From positions 38,110,537-38,174,536 of the forward strand of contig NC_083868.1 in assembly GCF_032452875.1 (NCBI RefSeq): DNA of 64,000 bases, read 5' to 3'. Position 1 is the first letter of the stretch. Every line of letters begins with the position of its first letter. The position numbers were made by a program, and so were the translations under genes. Below, one piece after another: positions 11,183 to 22,967 of this stretch. Under the pieces are notes generated by a model. That model saw nothing but the letters and a program-made list of their open reading frames with translations. It had not been told where the DNA came from and searched no databases. Source of the DNA: Bos javanicus (taxonomy: Eukaryota; Chordata; Mammalia; Artiodactyla; Bovidae).

Positions 11183-12342
11183 GGTCAGTTCAGTCAGTTC
11201 AGTTGCTCAGTCGTGTCCCACTCTGCGACCCAATGAACCGCAGCATGCCAGGCCTCCCTGTCCATCACCAACTCCCGGAATTCACCGAAACCCACTGTCC
11301 ATTGAGTTGGTGATGCCATCCAACCATCTCATCCTCTGTAATCCCCTTCTACTGCCCTTAATCTTTCCCAGCATCAGGGTCTTTTTTTTTTTTTTTTACC
11401 ATTTTTTAAAAAATTTTTTAACTTTACTATATTGTATTGGTTTTGTCATATATCAAAATGAATCCACCACAGGTATACATGTGTTCCCCATCCTGAAGCC
11501 TCCTCCCTCCACCCCTCCTCCAATACCATCCCTCTGGGTCATCCCAGTGCACCAGCCCCAAGTATCCTGTATCATGCCTTAAACCTGGAGTGGCGACTCA
11601 TTTCATATATGATATTATACATGTTTCAATGCCATTCTCCCAAATCATCCCACCCTCTCCCTCTCCCACAGAGTCCAAAAGACTGTACTATACATCAGTG
11701 TCTCTTTTGCTGTCTCGCATACAGGGTTATTGTTACTATCTTTCTAAATTCCATATATATGCGTTAGTATACTGTATTGGTGTTTTTCCTTCTGGCTTAC
11801 TTCACTCTGTATAATAGGCTCCAGTTTCATCCACCTCATTAGAACTGATTCACATGTTCAAATGAGTCAGCTCTTCGCATCAGATGCCCAAAGTATTGGA
11901 GTTTCAATTTCAGCATCAGTCCTTCCAACGAATATTCAGGACTGATTTCCTTCAGGATGGACTGGTTGGATCTCCTTGCTGCCCAAGGGACTCTCAAGAG
12001 TCTTCGCCAACACCACAGTTCAAAAGCATCATTGCTTCGGCGCTCAGCTCTCTTCACAGTCCAACTCTCACATCCATACATGACCACTGGAAAAACTATA
12101 GCCTTGACTAGACGGACCTTTGTTGACAAAGTAATGTCTCTGCTTTTCAATATGCTGTCTAGGTTGGACATAACTTTCCTTCCAAGGAGTAAGCGTCTTT
12201 TAATTTCATGGCTGCAGTCACCATCTGCAGTGATTTTGGAACTCAGAAAAATAAAGTCAGTCACTGTTTCCACTGTTTCCCCATCTATTTGCCATGAAGT
12301 GATGGGACCGGATGCCATGATCTTAGTCTTCTGAATGTTGAG
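11183..12342 (-). mobile_element. BovB LINE, 5' truncated, split by L1
   Basis: Minus-strand BovB from the MASGPITSWQ region of the RT C-terminus to the 3' tail (CTGAACTGACTGAACTGACC). An open 159-codon frame (11839-12318) covers the RT C-terminal part. It is split at 11382-11851 by a young L1 3' end. No TSD found. Confidence 0.93.
11382..11851 (-). mobile_element. Young bovine L1 3' end, 5' truncated, nested in BovB
   Basis: Starts with a 16-T tract (the poly-A on the minus strand) and carries the L1 3'UTR of the same family as 61582-62150, up to TGAATCAGTTCTAATGAGG. BovB resumes at about 11857 after CACATG, which belongs to neither element. No TSD is visible. Confidence 0.92.
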
Positions 12343-13049
12343 TGGTTATTCTAAGTGATCCCAGCAGTGTGGCAGTTCCAATCAGTGGCTGGGGTCCAAG
12401 GACACTGGTGACACATTATCTGGACTTCCCAAAACACAACATGGCCCTAGCCTAGCCAAGGAGGCTAGCCAAGTAGCTTATCATTTAATTCAGTACTTTC
12501 AAGTCATGGAGGAAATAAAATGTTCATCAGGATGCAAGCAAGACACACAGATTGTGACAACATTGTCACAATTGCTAAGCCTTAGGTTAAGGCTGTGGAT
12601 CTGGATAAGCCCATGAGTTCAGGATTCAACCCTGGCATACAGGATGTTGGACTGACAATATTATGACTAATTTCAAGCCTCATAGGGCAAAGTATTTGAA
12701 TCTACATTTACACTGCCAATATTGGTGAGGGTTATCTGAGCCTCTCAAAGCAGTTTCTTTAAAACAGATAGTCCTAGGCTAGTCTTGGACTCATTTAAAA
12801 TCCCTTATGTTTTAGGACTAGATTTTCACTTGTGGGGACGGGAATGTAATTTATAACGCCTAATATAATGTCGTGAGTATGCAACAGTAAAAACAAAATA
12901 AGAGGACAGAGGCAGCATTTTAATTTTCCTAGAACTTCTGTTTTGTTATATTACTGCTAGGCACTTAGAAGTCATACCATAAATACATATTGAATTGAAG
13001 GTACTATATCTAGATTAATATTTGTCTGAAAGTTTTTTAAAGCACACAA
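12343..13049. other. Unannotated stretch
   Basis: No known repeat or exon recognised. Confidence 0.35.
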
Positions 13050-13740
13050 GGAAAGATATTAATCAAAACTGTAAAAAACAAAAAAGATATATTTGACTAT
13101 TTACAAATGAAATTTTATCATGTCAAAAATAATCCCAAGTTCCAATAAAAATCAATGATAAAGTGAAAAAGAATTCAATGCATGTGGCATATAAATAACA
13201 CTATTAATCTTTTGTGAGAATATACAAATATTTAAGATAAAAACATATGCCCCACAAATGTGTAAAAGGCATAAAAGGAAATTCACAAAAAATAAATATG
13301 AATGACCCATGAATAAATGAAAGTTTTTTATCAGTAATCAAGAAATGCAGAATAGAATAATTTGAAAAAAAATTTTTTTCCTTTGCCTCTAATACTAATG
13401 GTGTCCATGGTGACTAGAGTTAGATATACTTTTCATTTTTCCTCAGTCATATAAATTGATAAAAAAAATTTTAGAATTTCTTTTGACAAAATTTTCAAGA
13501 GGTTTAAATATGTTTATAATATTTGAATCAGCAATTGTGCTTATAATAATTTAAGCTAGAAAATAGAAGAGCCTCAAATTATGTATTTATAGTGGCAGGA
13601 TTTCTACTGGCAGTAGAGAAACTCTATAATAGAAAAATTCCAGAATTTTGGAAACTTTAAATAGAATAAAATTTTTCTCTAATATACTGTTTAATCATTA
13701 AATGGTATAACTTTGAATAACAACTAGTAACTATGTATAA
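13050..13740 (+). mobile_element. Old L1 3' part (L1M/HAL1-like)
   Basis: Follows the order of old L1 ORF2 ends: a stretch like TCAGTAATCAAGAAATGCAG, then AGCAATTGTGCTTATAATAA and CTGTTTAATCATTAAATGG. Too decayed to assign a subfamily. Confidence 0.45.
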
Positions 13741-13755
13741 TACTAATAACTAATG

Positions 13756-13812
13756 TGGTAGTGGTGGTTTAGTTGCTAAATCCTGTGTGACTCTTGCAAC
13801 CCCATGGACTGA
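13756..13812 (-). mobile_element. BovB or BovA 3' tail fragment
   Basis: Only ~55 bp (GTTTAGTTGCTAAATCCTGT and TTGCAACCCCATGGACTG) of the 3' end shared by BovB and BovA is present, inside unrelated AT-rich DNA. Confidence 0.6.
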
Positions 13813-13871
13813 TAATTTTTAAATTATACAGGACATGTTATTAAAAAAAAAGCAAAGTTATGAAACTATAT

Positions 13872-14087
13872 GTGTGTGTGTGCTCAGTCACTCAGTCATG
13901 TCTGACTCTTTGAGACACCATGGACTGTAGGCCATCAGGCTCCTTTCTCCACGGGATTTTCCAGGCAAGAATTCTGGAGCAGATTGTCATCTCCTCCAGG
14001 GTATCTTCCCAACCAACCCAGGGATCAAATGCTCATCTCCTGCATTGGCAGGTGGATTCTTTACCACTGCACCACTGGGGAAATCCC
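13872..14087 (-). mobile_element. Bov-tA SINE with 12-bp TSD
   Basis: Full-length minus-strand copy (GGGATTTCCCCAGTGGTGCA head, (CA)n tail). A perfect TSD, ATGAAACTATAT, lies at 13860-13871 and 14088-14099. Confidence 0.95.
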
Positions 14088-14099
14088 ATGAAACTATAT

Positions 14100-14597
14100 A
14101 CAGTACATTAATTTTTTGAAAAATAATTTATACAGATAGAAAACATAATACAAAAATTAACTAAATCGTGCATGGTGGATAGACTTTGAGATGGTAAGAA
14201 TATTATGTGTTTTTCATACTTTTATTAACTTACACTACTATAACCAAGAAAATATTTTATATAATAAAAGTTTGAAAAAATTAGGCCTGAAAGAACAGAG
14301 AAAAAAAAAACAAATATCATGTTGTCCGACCAAACATCTCCCATTGTCATGGACAGAAAGAAAAAAAAATAGCAGAGGGTATCAACTGTCAATATGAGTC
14401 ATTGCTGATTCAATGTGCAACTATTTTTAACAAAAAGATAACTGAAAAATCTCAAGACCCACAAAACACTAGTCATGTAAGCAATATTGCTTTATTTTCT
14501 ACCTAAAAAACTTGAGGAACCGTATACAATTTGTTTAAAATTGAATTTATGTCTGTTTGTAATTGCCGGTTCTGTCTCTTCTCAAATATTTAGGCTT
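14100..14597. other. Unannotated AT-rich stretch
   Basis: Several A-runs (near 14300 and 14362) and no recognised family. Confidence 0.35.
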
Positions 14598-14609
14598 CAT
14601 AAACCGGAT

Positions 14610-14831
14610 GTGTGCATGCTCAGTTGCTTCAGTTCACATCCTACTCTTTGCGACCCCATGGACCGTAGCCTACCAGGCTCCGCTATCCATGGGATTCTCC
14701 AGACAGGAATATCTGAGTGGGTTGCCATGCCTTCCTCCAGGGTATCTTCCCCACCCAGGGATCAACTCACATCTCCTGTATCTCTTACATTGTAGGTGGC
14801 TTCTTTATTGCTGAGCCATGAGGGGAAGCCC
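14610..14831 (-). mobile_element. Bov-tA SINE, diverged
   Basis: Minus-strand copy with head GGGGCTTCCCCTCATGGCTC. A likely diverged TSD is CATAAACCGGAT (14598-14609) against CATAGATTGGAT (14832-14843), with 9 of 12 bases matching. Confidence 0.9.
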
Positions 14832-14843
14832 CATAGATTGGAT

Positions 14844-15640
14844 AAGGGTATATGAATTAGATTTTGGTCAGTAAATTAAACATTTTTTATATAAAATCAT
14901 CATCTGCACATGATTGCTACTGGCCTTAGATCGAGCACATGACCAGTTACTTATGCAGTGAATACAGAATCAATTCACTTAGGACAAGTTTAGGGGATTC
15001 ACCTACACAATCACCTTCCAAGCAGAAATTATCCTCTCTCTGAACACCGAGTTCACTGCTTTCCTACTGAAAAAGGAAGAGACAGCTTTTGCTTTAGCCC
15101 TTTATTCTTTACTTGAATTTGTCCATAGTCTCATGTATAACTTGAATAAACATTCAAAGAGTTAAACTACAATGAGTTTTAGGTTTAATATTATATGATA
15201 TCATTAGTCCACAGATTTTTATAGGCCTTACATTTAATCAACCTAAATATCTGAATAAACATTTTTTTTTAATTCCACAAAGAAATTATATCAGTCCAGG
15301 AATTTAAAACCTAAACAGATCAAGATGAACTGAACCACAGGAATAATGCCCTCATCATTTTTCTACCTTTCAAAGTGTTGCCAAAACAATAAGGTGTTAA
15401 ACATTGTAGAATTGACTTTATTGTATATTTAATTTGCTTGAAATTTATATATAAATATCCATACTATAAAAAGGAGACTACAGATCTTTAAGAGGGGTTT
15501 TCTTGACAAACGAATTGTCAAAAAAAATTGCATTAAGTATCTATTACCTTAGCATAGCTACCAATATAAAAATTAGATATAATTCCATTTACAAGAATAT
15601 ATGTAAATTTTCTAAGTTGTATCTCAAATTGAGTACATAC
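14844..15640. other. Unannotated AT-rich stretch
   Basis: No exon or named repeat seen. Confidence 0.35.
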
Positions 15641-15649
15641 ATTGCACTA

Positions 15650-16345
15650 TTCAAACCTCTTGTAACAAATTCATCCTTCTTTAAATATGACCATATTAAT
15701 CTTCCTAAAATCACAGCTCTAAATAGTCACTTTATGTCTTAAGTTCCTTTACTGGTTTTCCATTACTTCTACATTCCATACCAAGACACTTCTAGGGAAT
15801 TCATCTTGTTCAACCATATATCTTCTAGCTAACTAATATTTCCAATTGTCTTTTCCAAGTCTCTCTTTTTTTTTTTCTTCATTTTTTCGTCCCACCAAAA
15901 TAGGCTACTCATTTTATCTAGAACATGTCTCAAGTTCCCTTGCCTTTGTTATTCCTCGTATTCTTTTTCTGGACGAGCACCACGTGGCATACAGGATCTG
16001 AGTTCCTGAACCAGGGATCTACTCTGAGAGCCTTGCAGTGGAAGTGCAGAGTCTTAACCACCGGACCTCCAGGGAAGTCCCGATTCCTTCCATTGCTTAA
16101 TCACAATTTCCCCCATTTCTGTTGCTGACACACTGTCCATCCTTCAAAAGTTCCAAAGTCTTTCCACATACTTTTAACCTCGATTTCATTTTTCTCACTA
16201 TGAATTCCCTTGATTATCCTCTTATGCCATTTGCACATTCTACAATTTACTTTGGTTATATAGATATTTGTATTAGGCCCGTCATTTTTCCATAATCTTC
16301 AGAACAAGCAGAGTACTTTGCTCAATAAATATTTGTTGAATTGAC
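15650..16345 (+). mobile_element. L2 LINE 3' end, interrupted
   Basis: Ends with the L2 3' signature GCTCAATAAATATTTGTTGA near 16320 and is preceded by L2-like ORF2/3'UTR order (AATCTTCCTAAAATCACAGC, then TTCTCACTATGAATTCCCTT). A CHR SINE at 15961-16081 splits it. Confidence 0.65.
15961..16081 (-). mobile_element. CHR-type SINE (tRNA-derived, cetartiodactyl)
   Basis: The minus strand reads GGGACTTCCCTGGAGGTCCG, GGTTAAGACTCTGCACTTCC, then GATCCCTGGTTCAGGAAC. This is the CHR head and differs from Bov-tA. Inserted in L2. Confidence 0.85.
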
Positions 16346-17012
16346 CATCAAGGATACATTAAATGGATAGTATAAGGGAAGGAATCACAGATATAAATGG
16401 ATATAGAATAAATATCCCTAAATGAAATGGAGAGGAACACACAACTGGGCTACAGAGGATGGGTTACTATGTAAGGTAGTAACGCCTAGCTTTGGATACA
16501 TTCTTAACTTTTTGCTTCACAAGTGTAAGTTTTATTGGATGGTGTCATGTTTTACTAATCTTTGATTCATTTTCTAACATTACCAAATCATTACTATTTA
16601 CAATTCTTGGTGAATTTATCTTGAGCTTCTCAAAAATACTTGGGCATATGCTAACCAAGAATTTTATTGGTTTTGATCAGAATTTAGAAGTTATTATTTT
16701 TAATGTCAAAGCTATAAAATTTATAATAATTTGAGAACTAAATTGCTTTCTTTTTTTGTATTTGAAGACTTTTTTGAGTAGTTTTAGCTTCATGGCAATA
16801 TGAGTGGAAGGCTCAGACTTCCCATATATCTGGCCAGACTGCACACATGCATAGCCTCCATCATGGTCAACATCTGCCATCAGAGTGGTACATTTGTTAC
16901 AACCAGTGAACCTATATTGACACATCACAGTCATCCAAAATCCAGAGTTTACATTACTGTCCACTGAAGTGTGGTCCATTTTATTGGTTTGAACAAATGT
17001 AAAGTTATATAC

Positions 17013-17098
17013 ATCCCATGGACAGAGGAGCCTGGCAGGCGACAGTCTATAGGGTCACAAACAGTTGGATATGACTGAAGCGACTTAGCACACACATA
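17013..17098 (+). mobile_element. BovA SINE fragment inside old L1
   Basis: Starts at ATCCCATGGACAGAGGAGCC and ends GACTTAGCACACACA. 5' truncated to ~85 bp. Confidence 0.85.
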
Positions 17099-17709
17099 CC
17101 AACACAGTATCATATAAAATCGTTTCACTGCTGTAAAAATTCTCTGTGCTCTGCCTATTCATTTCTCCACCACCCTCTTCCCCCATCTCTTCTCCATCAC
17201 CTGACAACCATTGGTCTTTTTACTATCTTCATAGTTTTGCCTTTTTCAGAGTGCAATATAGTTGAAATCATACAGTAGGCAGCCTTTTCAGATTTGCTTT
17301 CTACAATTTTTTGTAGTATGTATTTAAGGTTCCTCCATATTTTTCATGGCTTGGTATCTCATTTCCTTTTAATGGTTAATAATATTCCATTGTCTGTGTG
17401 TACTGAAGTTTATTTGGTCAACTCACCTTGAAGGGCATCTTTGTTGCCTCTGAGTTTTGGCAACTATGAATAAAGCTGATACAAACATTTGCATGTAGGT
17501 TTCTGTGTGGACATAAGTTTTCAGCTCCTTTGTGTAGATACCGAGGAGCATGACTGCTGGATCATATGATAAGAGTATATTTAGTTTTATAAGAAACTGC
17601 CAAACTGTCTTCCAAAGTGGCTGCAATGAATAAGAGTTACCATTGACCCACATCCTTGGCAGTGTTTGGGGTTTCAGCCATTCTAATAGATAGGCAGTAA
17701 TATAACATT

Positions 17710-17756
17710 CGCAAAGAGTCGGACATGACTGAGCGACTGAACTGAACTGAACTGAG
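17710..17756 (+). mobile_element. 47-bp BovB 3' tail insertion
   Basis: Consists only of CGCAAAGAGTCGGACATGAC, GAGCGACT and the GAACTGAACTGAACTGA tail. Perfect 9-bp TSD TATAACATT at 17701-17709 and 17757-17765. The host is old L1 sequence on the opposite strand, so the boundaries are exact. Confidence 0.9.
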
Positions 17757-18284
17757 TATAACATTGTTGTTTTAATTTGTAATTCTCTATTGACAGGTGA
17801 TGCTGAACATTTTTTTCATATGATTACTTGTCATCTGTGTATCTTCTTTAATGAGGTGTCTGTTTAGGTGTTTTTCCCATTTTTTAACAGGTTGTGTTTT
17901 TATTATTGTTTTAAGAATTCCTTATATATTTTGGATAACACTTTTTTATGTTTTTATGTTTTTGTAAATATTGTCTCCCAACCTGTGTTTTGTCTTTTTA
18001 TGCTCTTGACATTATCTTTTACAGAGCATAAATTTTTAATTGCAAAAAAATTTTTAATTTTGAAATTTAAAAATTTTTAAATTCTTTCTCTCATAGATTA
18101 TGGTATCTAAAGAATATTGTGATAAAAAGTCATTGTCATATCCAACGTCATCTAAATGTTCTTCGTTTTCTTCTAGGTGTTTTATTTTATTTCATTTTTG
18201 TTTTGTTGTTTTGAATTTTTATACATGAATTTAAATCAAATTAGATATACAAAAACAAACCAAAATAACAACAAAATACCACCC

Positions 18285-18556
18285 TGTATTAACTTGCTAG
18301 TAACATAGATTAGGTGGCTAAACAACAAAACTTATTTCCTTGCATTTCTGGAGGCTAGAAGTCCAAGATGAAAGTGTCAGCAGGACTGGTTTCTTCTGGG
18401 ATTCTCTTTATTTGCCATACAAAGACATGAGGAAAATTTGTATGGCAAAGTCATCAGCCATATTGGATACAGTGACATTTTGATGTACTAAGGGCTAGAA
18501 CTTTAATTGTGAATTAGATAAGAATTGTGAGAAGATACAATTCAGTCTATAACATT
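18285..18556 (-). mobile_element. MLT1 LTR (MaLR)
   Basis: Reverse-strand MLT1: GGAGGCTAGAAGTCCAAGAT, GTGTCAGCAGGACTGGTTTC, then ATACAATTCAGTCTATAACA at the far end. Internally deleted and old. Confidence 0.8.
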
Positions 18557-18679
18557 TACTTATTTTAATATATTTTCTTCTGGGAAGAGAATGGTAATCC
18601 TTTCATTTTCTTAAGTTATGATAGAAGAGAATTTAAGATAAGACATTTTATCAATAAATAAGCAAATCCTACCTCACTT

Positions 18680-18795
18680 AACTATTAAGACTTTTAAGAG
18701 CAAGTTCTGGAACTGTCTCTCACATCCTTATCCTTATTGACTAGTGTGTTAGCTAAAACAAAATAGGTACATCGTAAAGACTTGTGAGTTAGATG
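18680..18795 (+). mobile_element. Possible L2 3' end relic
   Basis: The order AAGAGCAAGTTCTGGAACTG, ACATCCTTATCCTTATTGAC, AATAGGTACATCGTAAAGAC resembles the L2 3'UTR (GGGCAGGGAC, CCCAGC, TAGTAGGTGCTCAATAAA). Weak. Confidence 0.35.
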
Positions 18796-18799
18796 AATA

Positions 18800-21269
18800 T
18801 ATGAAAGAAATACGCATTTACTTAAGACACTGTGCTAATTACTGTTAGGAAATCAAGGAAATACTGTACTGCTTTCAAAGAGTGTGCAACATTAAGGGAA
18901 GGATTATAACATTTGAAGTCTGACAATAAAGCCATATTGCAAACTCAAATGCCCTCAAGGGTTAGGCAGCTATTTTAAATGTGTGAAGAAGCTATGAGTA
19001 CGAGAATAAGTAACGACAGGGCCGTCCATAAACTGGAAAATCAATGCTAGCTTAATCAAGTTATACTTCCTTAAAGCAACTACAGCAATACTGAACTACC
19101 AAACAAAATATATCTGAAGGTTTATTTAGGACTTAAATCTTCAATCTGAGTAAGCCTAATAGTTCATTCTATACAATCAAACCATTGCTAGACAGCAATG
19201 TAATCTAAGCAAGCTCTAAATGTCTTCACTGGTTTAAAATATGTAAGTAATATGATATAGAAATCTTTACCAATTTATAGACTGTATTAACTAATAATAG
19301 TAAACCTAACTTTTCCCAATTGTAATACTCTGTGAGTCCTTGAATTTACATGATAGACTCACTTTCTTTAGTCTTTACCCATACAATTTTTAAATATGTT
19401 TCTGTTATTCTGGAGGGGCTTGCAGATTATTTACTGAGATCCTATGTGGCTAAAAAGAAATCACTTTGGCTCCATTACCATAAACTAATGCTGTGTCTGT
19501 GTTTCACAACCACTATAATTCCCTTCCTACTGTACTATTCATGTCTCAACTAAATGTGTATATTTAGCAAATATTGAATGAATTCCTCTACTAAAACATT
19601 CTCTCACAAAAGAAAATGTAAATGATTAGTATTTTATATTCTATATTATACCTAGTGCTTGATTTAACCTAGGGCTATATGTATATATAAATTTTCATAG
19701 ACATGGTTAATAGGTCCAATTTATAGCCCCCTCAAACTTTTTAGATATAAGTGAAGGGCTCTTTAATCCCTTCTCTTTGATAGATTTATGAATTGAATAT
19801 ACGTGTACATCATCCGACCTCCTGGCTCTACAGTTGGCTTTTTAATCGGATATTAATTTGGGAAGACATTTTAAGATTTCCAATAAATATTAATATTGCT
19901 GGTTAACAAAAAAGGGATTTTTCCTCTCTAAATGACTTTCATATTCCTGAAAGGTTTCGAATGGTAGAATATTCACGGAGATGCAATTTACAAGATGCAG
20001 CCAGGAGCAACCGGAACTTATCCAAAATGCTCAGTAAGGACCCTGCTGAGCTCAAACGTCTCCACACATTTTCCTTCTCATATTTAGAAGAACTGTAAAT
20101 CGCTGGAAACAGCTACTTCATTTCTGTTCTCTGGCCACAGTCTGAATCCCAGGAGACATTCCAGGGGATATGGGTTTGATGGCTTCAGCACACCCTCCTG
20201 AGGACTCCGCATACAAACCACAGCTGAACTGGCCGCCTTCAGAAAGACAGGGCATGTTTCCAGCCGGCAATAGGACTGCATTATCTCTTCTCCCTGGAGA
20301 GAAACAGCCCTTTTGATCAAGTCTGCAGTCACCTCAGGGTCAGAAGGGAGCACCTTGCATTAGTCTTTCTGGCTCTTCCCCATCCCGTGAGTGGAGTCCA
20401 TCTGCTTTTCTGCCAGCACTTGTGTAAACCTGAGCAGCCGCATTAGGAAGGGAGGGGCAGGGAGAAGGATGAGACATAAAGAAATCCAGGTATGAATTGG
20501 GGGCCAGATGTTTCTGTCGGAGGGGGCAATCCCCCTGTCTGCTGGATAGTCCTGTTTTTGTGTTGCTGAACTCCAGTTTTCAGCACCCCAATTTTTATGC
20601 TCTCTCAGATTTAGGGTTCATTAACCTTCCTGCTTTAGAAGCACATTTTTAAGATAATAGGTGAATGAAGAAGGCTTTCTGCCTGACCGGAGTATCTTTC
20701 TTTCAGGAAAATTCCATCTATGCATTAGAACAAATTTTAAAACCAAAACTGTCAATTCAATTATCTTTAAAAAGAAATAAATGCACAGGATTTTACTTTA
20801 TAGTTAATCTTTCTACTAGATAGCATGAAACCATATTCTAAGAAGCAGTTATTTCAGCTAAGGAAATCTGTTATGTGAACATTTCCATAGGTTTAATAAA
20901 TTACCACATACACAGTATCATGGATGATTAGCAAAATATTAGATCTTTATTTTTTAATTAGCAACAAATCCCCAAATATTAGTAAATATTAATTTCATCA
21001 CCTTCTTTCAGGAGATTTTTCCGTAGTGAGTGGCAGAAAGCTTCTCTGGATGCCAAAATGAGATATCAACATTACCAGCGTTTGAAGATTGACTCGAGGG
21101 AAATACTGCTGATTACAGCAGAAAAGACAGTGGGGGAGAATAGGGGAAGTTCGTTCTTCTATTCATGAGACTTAACGTGTAAGCCACACCAGACACACTG
21201 CCATGGATTAAATAAATGCCTGTGACTTCCTTCCTTCCTTCCCCTGTACTCTGAGGAAATTCCTTAAAC
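18800..21269. other. Repeat-free 2.5-kb stretch with a GC-richer block
   Basis: No interspersed repeat is recognised. The part from about 19960 to 20560 is clearly GC-richer than its surroundings and lacks repeats. It contains CCAGGTATGAAT near 20488, which fits a splice-donor pattern, but no convincing coding frame. It could be a conserved element or a non-coding exon; nothing in the sequence proves either. Confidence 0.4.
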
Positions 21270-21428
21270 TAGAGCTTTGCTCCTCAAAGCACAGGCTGCA
21301 GATGACTCCAAAGCTTGTTAGAATGGTAGGCTCAAAGCTCTGTTCCCAGAACCACTGACTGAGAATCCGCCTGTTAACAGATTCTCCCTGTGATTCACAT
21401 ACACATCAACAGTTTGAGAAGCACCATG
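21270..21428 (+). mobile_element. MER5A-type DNA transposon (hAT-Charlie)
   Basis: Order CTCCTCAAAGCACAGGCTGC, AAAGCTTGTTAGAATGG, CCAGAACCACTGACTGAGAA, CCTGTTAACAGATTCTC and GTTTGAGAAGCACCA follows MER5A (TTCTCAAA...CTTGTTA...TTTGAGAACCAC), with the near-palindromic ends of a non-autonomous hAT element. Confidence 0.75.
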
Positions 21429-21429
21429 T

Positions 21430-22042
21430 GGTTGAGCTTCAAGGACCCTCTTCTTTCATGACCCATGGCCAAACGGCATACAAACCCATAAGATGTGGTT
21501 ACTTCAACAAGGTGTCCCAATTTAGCTCAAAGGAAGACTTGTGTTCCTGCTTTTGGTAGAACTGGAAAGCAGATGACCACAGTGGACATTGGTGTTTTCC
21601 CATAAACTTTTATACATGGTGCCTTTGTGTTCTAGACTAGGAAGAAGGAAATTCAGAGTGATCAGGGGAAGAGATGAAGATAGCAGAGGAAATGGAGGGA
21701 GTGAGACTAGTTCTATCTATCTTCAAGAACTAGTTTTGAAATTCTAACAAAGAGCACTTGTAACCAGAAGTTGAATGCCATCATTATAACCCATGATGAT
21801 TTGGTTTGGGCTGATAATCTGGAGCAGAAGCACCTTTCCCGGTTTCTTCAATAAGGGCCAGCAGCAGCATCTGTGGGCACTGTGGAGGAGCGGAACTAGC
21901 TGCTGTGCCCAGAAGACAATTAGGGGGCCAGCACAGTTCAGGAGCATGGCACTGGCAGTCAGTCTACCTTTGATCACTGCACTTTCAGGATGTTGCTAAA
22001 ACAGAAGAAAATGCATGGACCATGGACAGGTTTGGGAACACA
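21430..22042. other. Unannotated stretch
   Basis: No known repeat or exon. A somewhat GC-richer part lies at 21830-21960. Confidence 0.35.
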
Positions 22043-22045
22043 CCA

Positions 22046-22261
22046 AGTGGTGCTAGTAGAAAAGGACTTGCCTGCCAGTGTAGAAGACCTAAGAGACATG
22101 GGTTCGATCCCTGGGTTGGGAAGATCCCCTGGAGGAGGGCATGGCAACCCACTCCAGTATTCTTGTCTGGAGAATCCCATGGACAGAGGAGTCTGGTGGG
22201 CTACAGTCCATAGGGTCACAAAGAATCAGACATGACTGAAGCGACAGCACACACACACACT
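22046..22261 (+). mobile_element. Bov-tA SINE
   Basis: Box B GGTTCGATCCCTGGG is intact. The head is degraded (AGTGGTGCTAGTAGAAAAGG). The (AC)n tail follows GAAGCGACAGC. Confidence 0.93.
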
Positions 22262-22359
22262 GAGGATGCCTAGAAATAACTGTTCTGTAGTCAAGCACTG
22301 GAAGTAAATCCATCTTCCCCTTCACATCTGCAAACGTTTTAGTGAATGGTACTCCTTTC

Positions 22360-22577
22360 TAGGGATTCCCAGGTGGCTCAGTGGTAAAGAATCTGTCTGC
22401 CAATGCACGAGACACAAGAGATATGGGTTCATTCCTTGGATCAGGAAGACCCCCCAGAGAAGGAAATAGCAACCCACTCTAATATTCTTGCCTAGAAAAA
22501 TCCATGGACAGTGGAGTCTGGCGGGCTACTGTCTATGGCATCGCAGCCGTACACAACTGAGTGATTCAGCATGCACA
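22360..22577 (+). mobile_element. Bov-tA SINE with TSD
   Basis: Head AGGGATTCCCAGGTGGCTCA with a small insertion (ACACAAGAGATATGG) before box B. The TSD is TACTCCTTTC (22350-22359) against TACTCCTATC (22578-22587). Confidence 0.93.
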
Positions 22578-22582
22578 TACTC

Positions 22583-22967
22583 CTATCCAACCAATTGCTC
22601 AAGCCAGGAACTATAAATAATCTTTGACCTTTCTTCTCCATCATTCCCATATACAATCAATGTGCAAGTCTGATCAATTAAAACTCTTTAATATTCTCTA
22701 ATTCTCACTTTCACTTTCTCACTCAGAGTAACATCTTGTTCCAACACCATTGCAACTGGCCACACTGAGACTCTTCTTATTCTCCTCCAAGCCACTTATT
22801 ATGGTTTGGAAGTCCATTTTTATCTTGTTCCTGCATAACTCACTAGTTTCACCTTTATCCATTTCCTGACACCCCATGTGATATTTATGTATATGAATTT
22901 TATTTCTCAAATGCTTTTGTTTCAACTCCGAGTCTCTCTACATGTTTCCTCAGTTTAGTGGGCTGTT
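22583..22967 (+). mobile_element. L2 LINE ORF2 fragment
   Basis: CAATTGCTCAAGCCAGGAAC, ATAATCTTTGACCTTTCTTC, ATACAATCAATGTGCAAGTC and CACCATTGCAACTGGCCACA follow the L2 ORF2 order (CTCAAGCCAGAAACCTGG, ATCCTTGA, CCAATCAATCACCAAG). Confidence 0.6.

Larger units (their letters stand above)
16745..18200 (-). mobile_element. Old L1 (L1M), 3'UTR plus ORF2 C-terminus
   Basis: A poly-T start and the minus-strand 3'UTR are followed by the ORF2 C-terminal region; a minus frame at 17423-17764 retains LQPLWKTVWQFLIKL and DPAVMLLGIY. Upstream ORF2 sequence continues to about 18200. Two young insertions interrupt it, at 17013 and 17710. Confidence 0.85.

Noticed and set aside
20084..20353. 89-codon minus-strand open frame with protein-like composition in the GC-richer block
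   Set aside because: The frame begins at GTG, not ATG; the nearest upstream ATG is in another frame, and no domain or family is recognisable.
20470..20500. Splice-donor-like CAGGTATGA
   Set aside because: Not reported as an exon: no matching acceptor with a coherent exon could be supported from sequence alone.
577..22577. tRNA-like heads with box A and box B motifs
   Set aside because: They are the heads of Bov-tA and CHR SINEs, followed by the SINE body; no cloverleaf of a real tRNA gene was seen.
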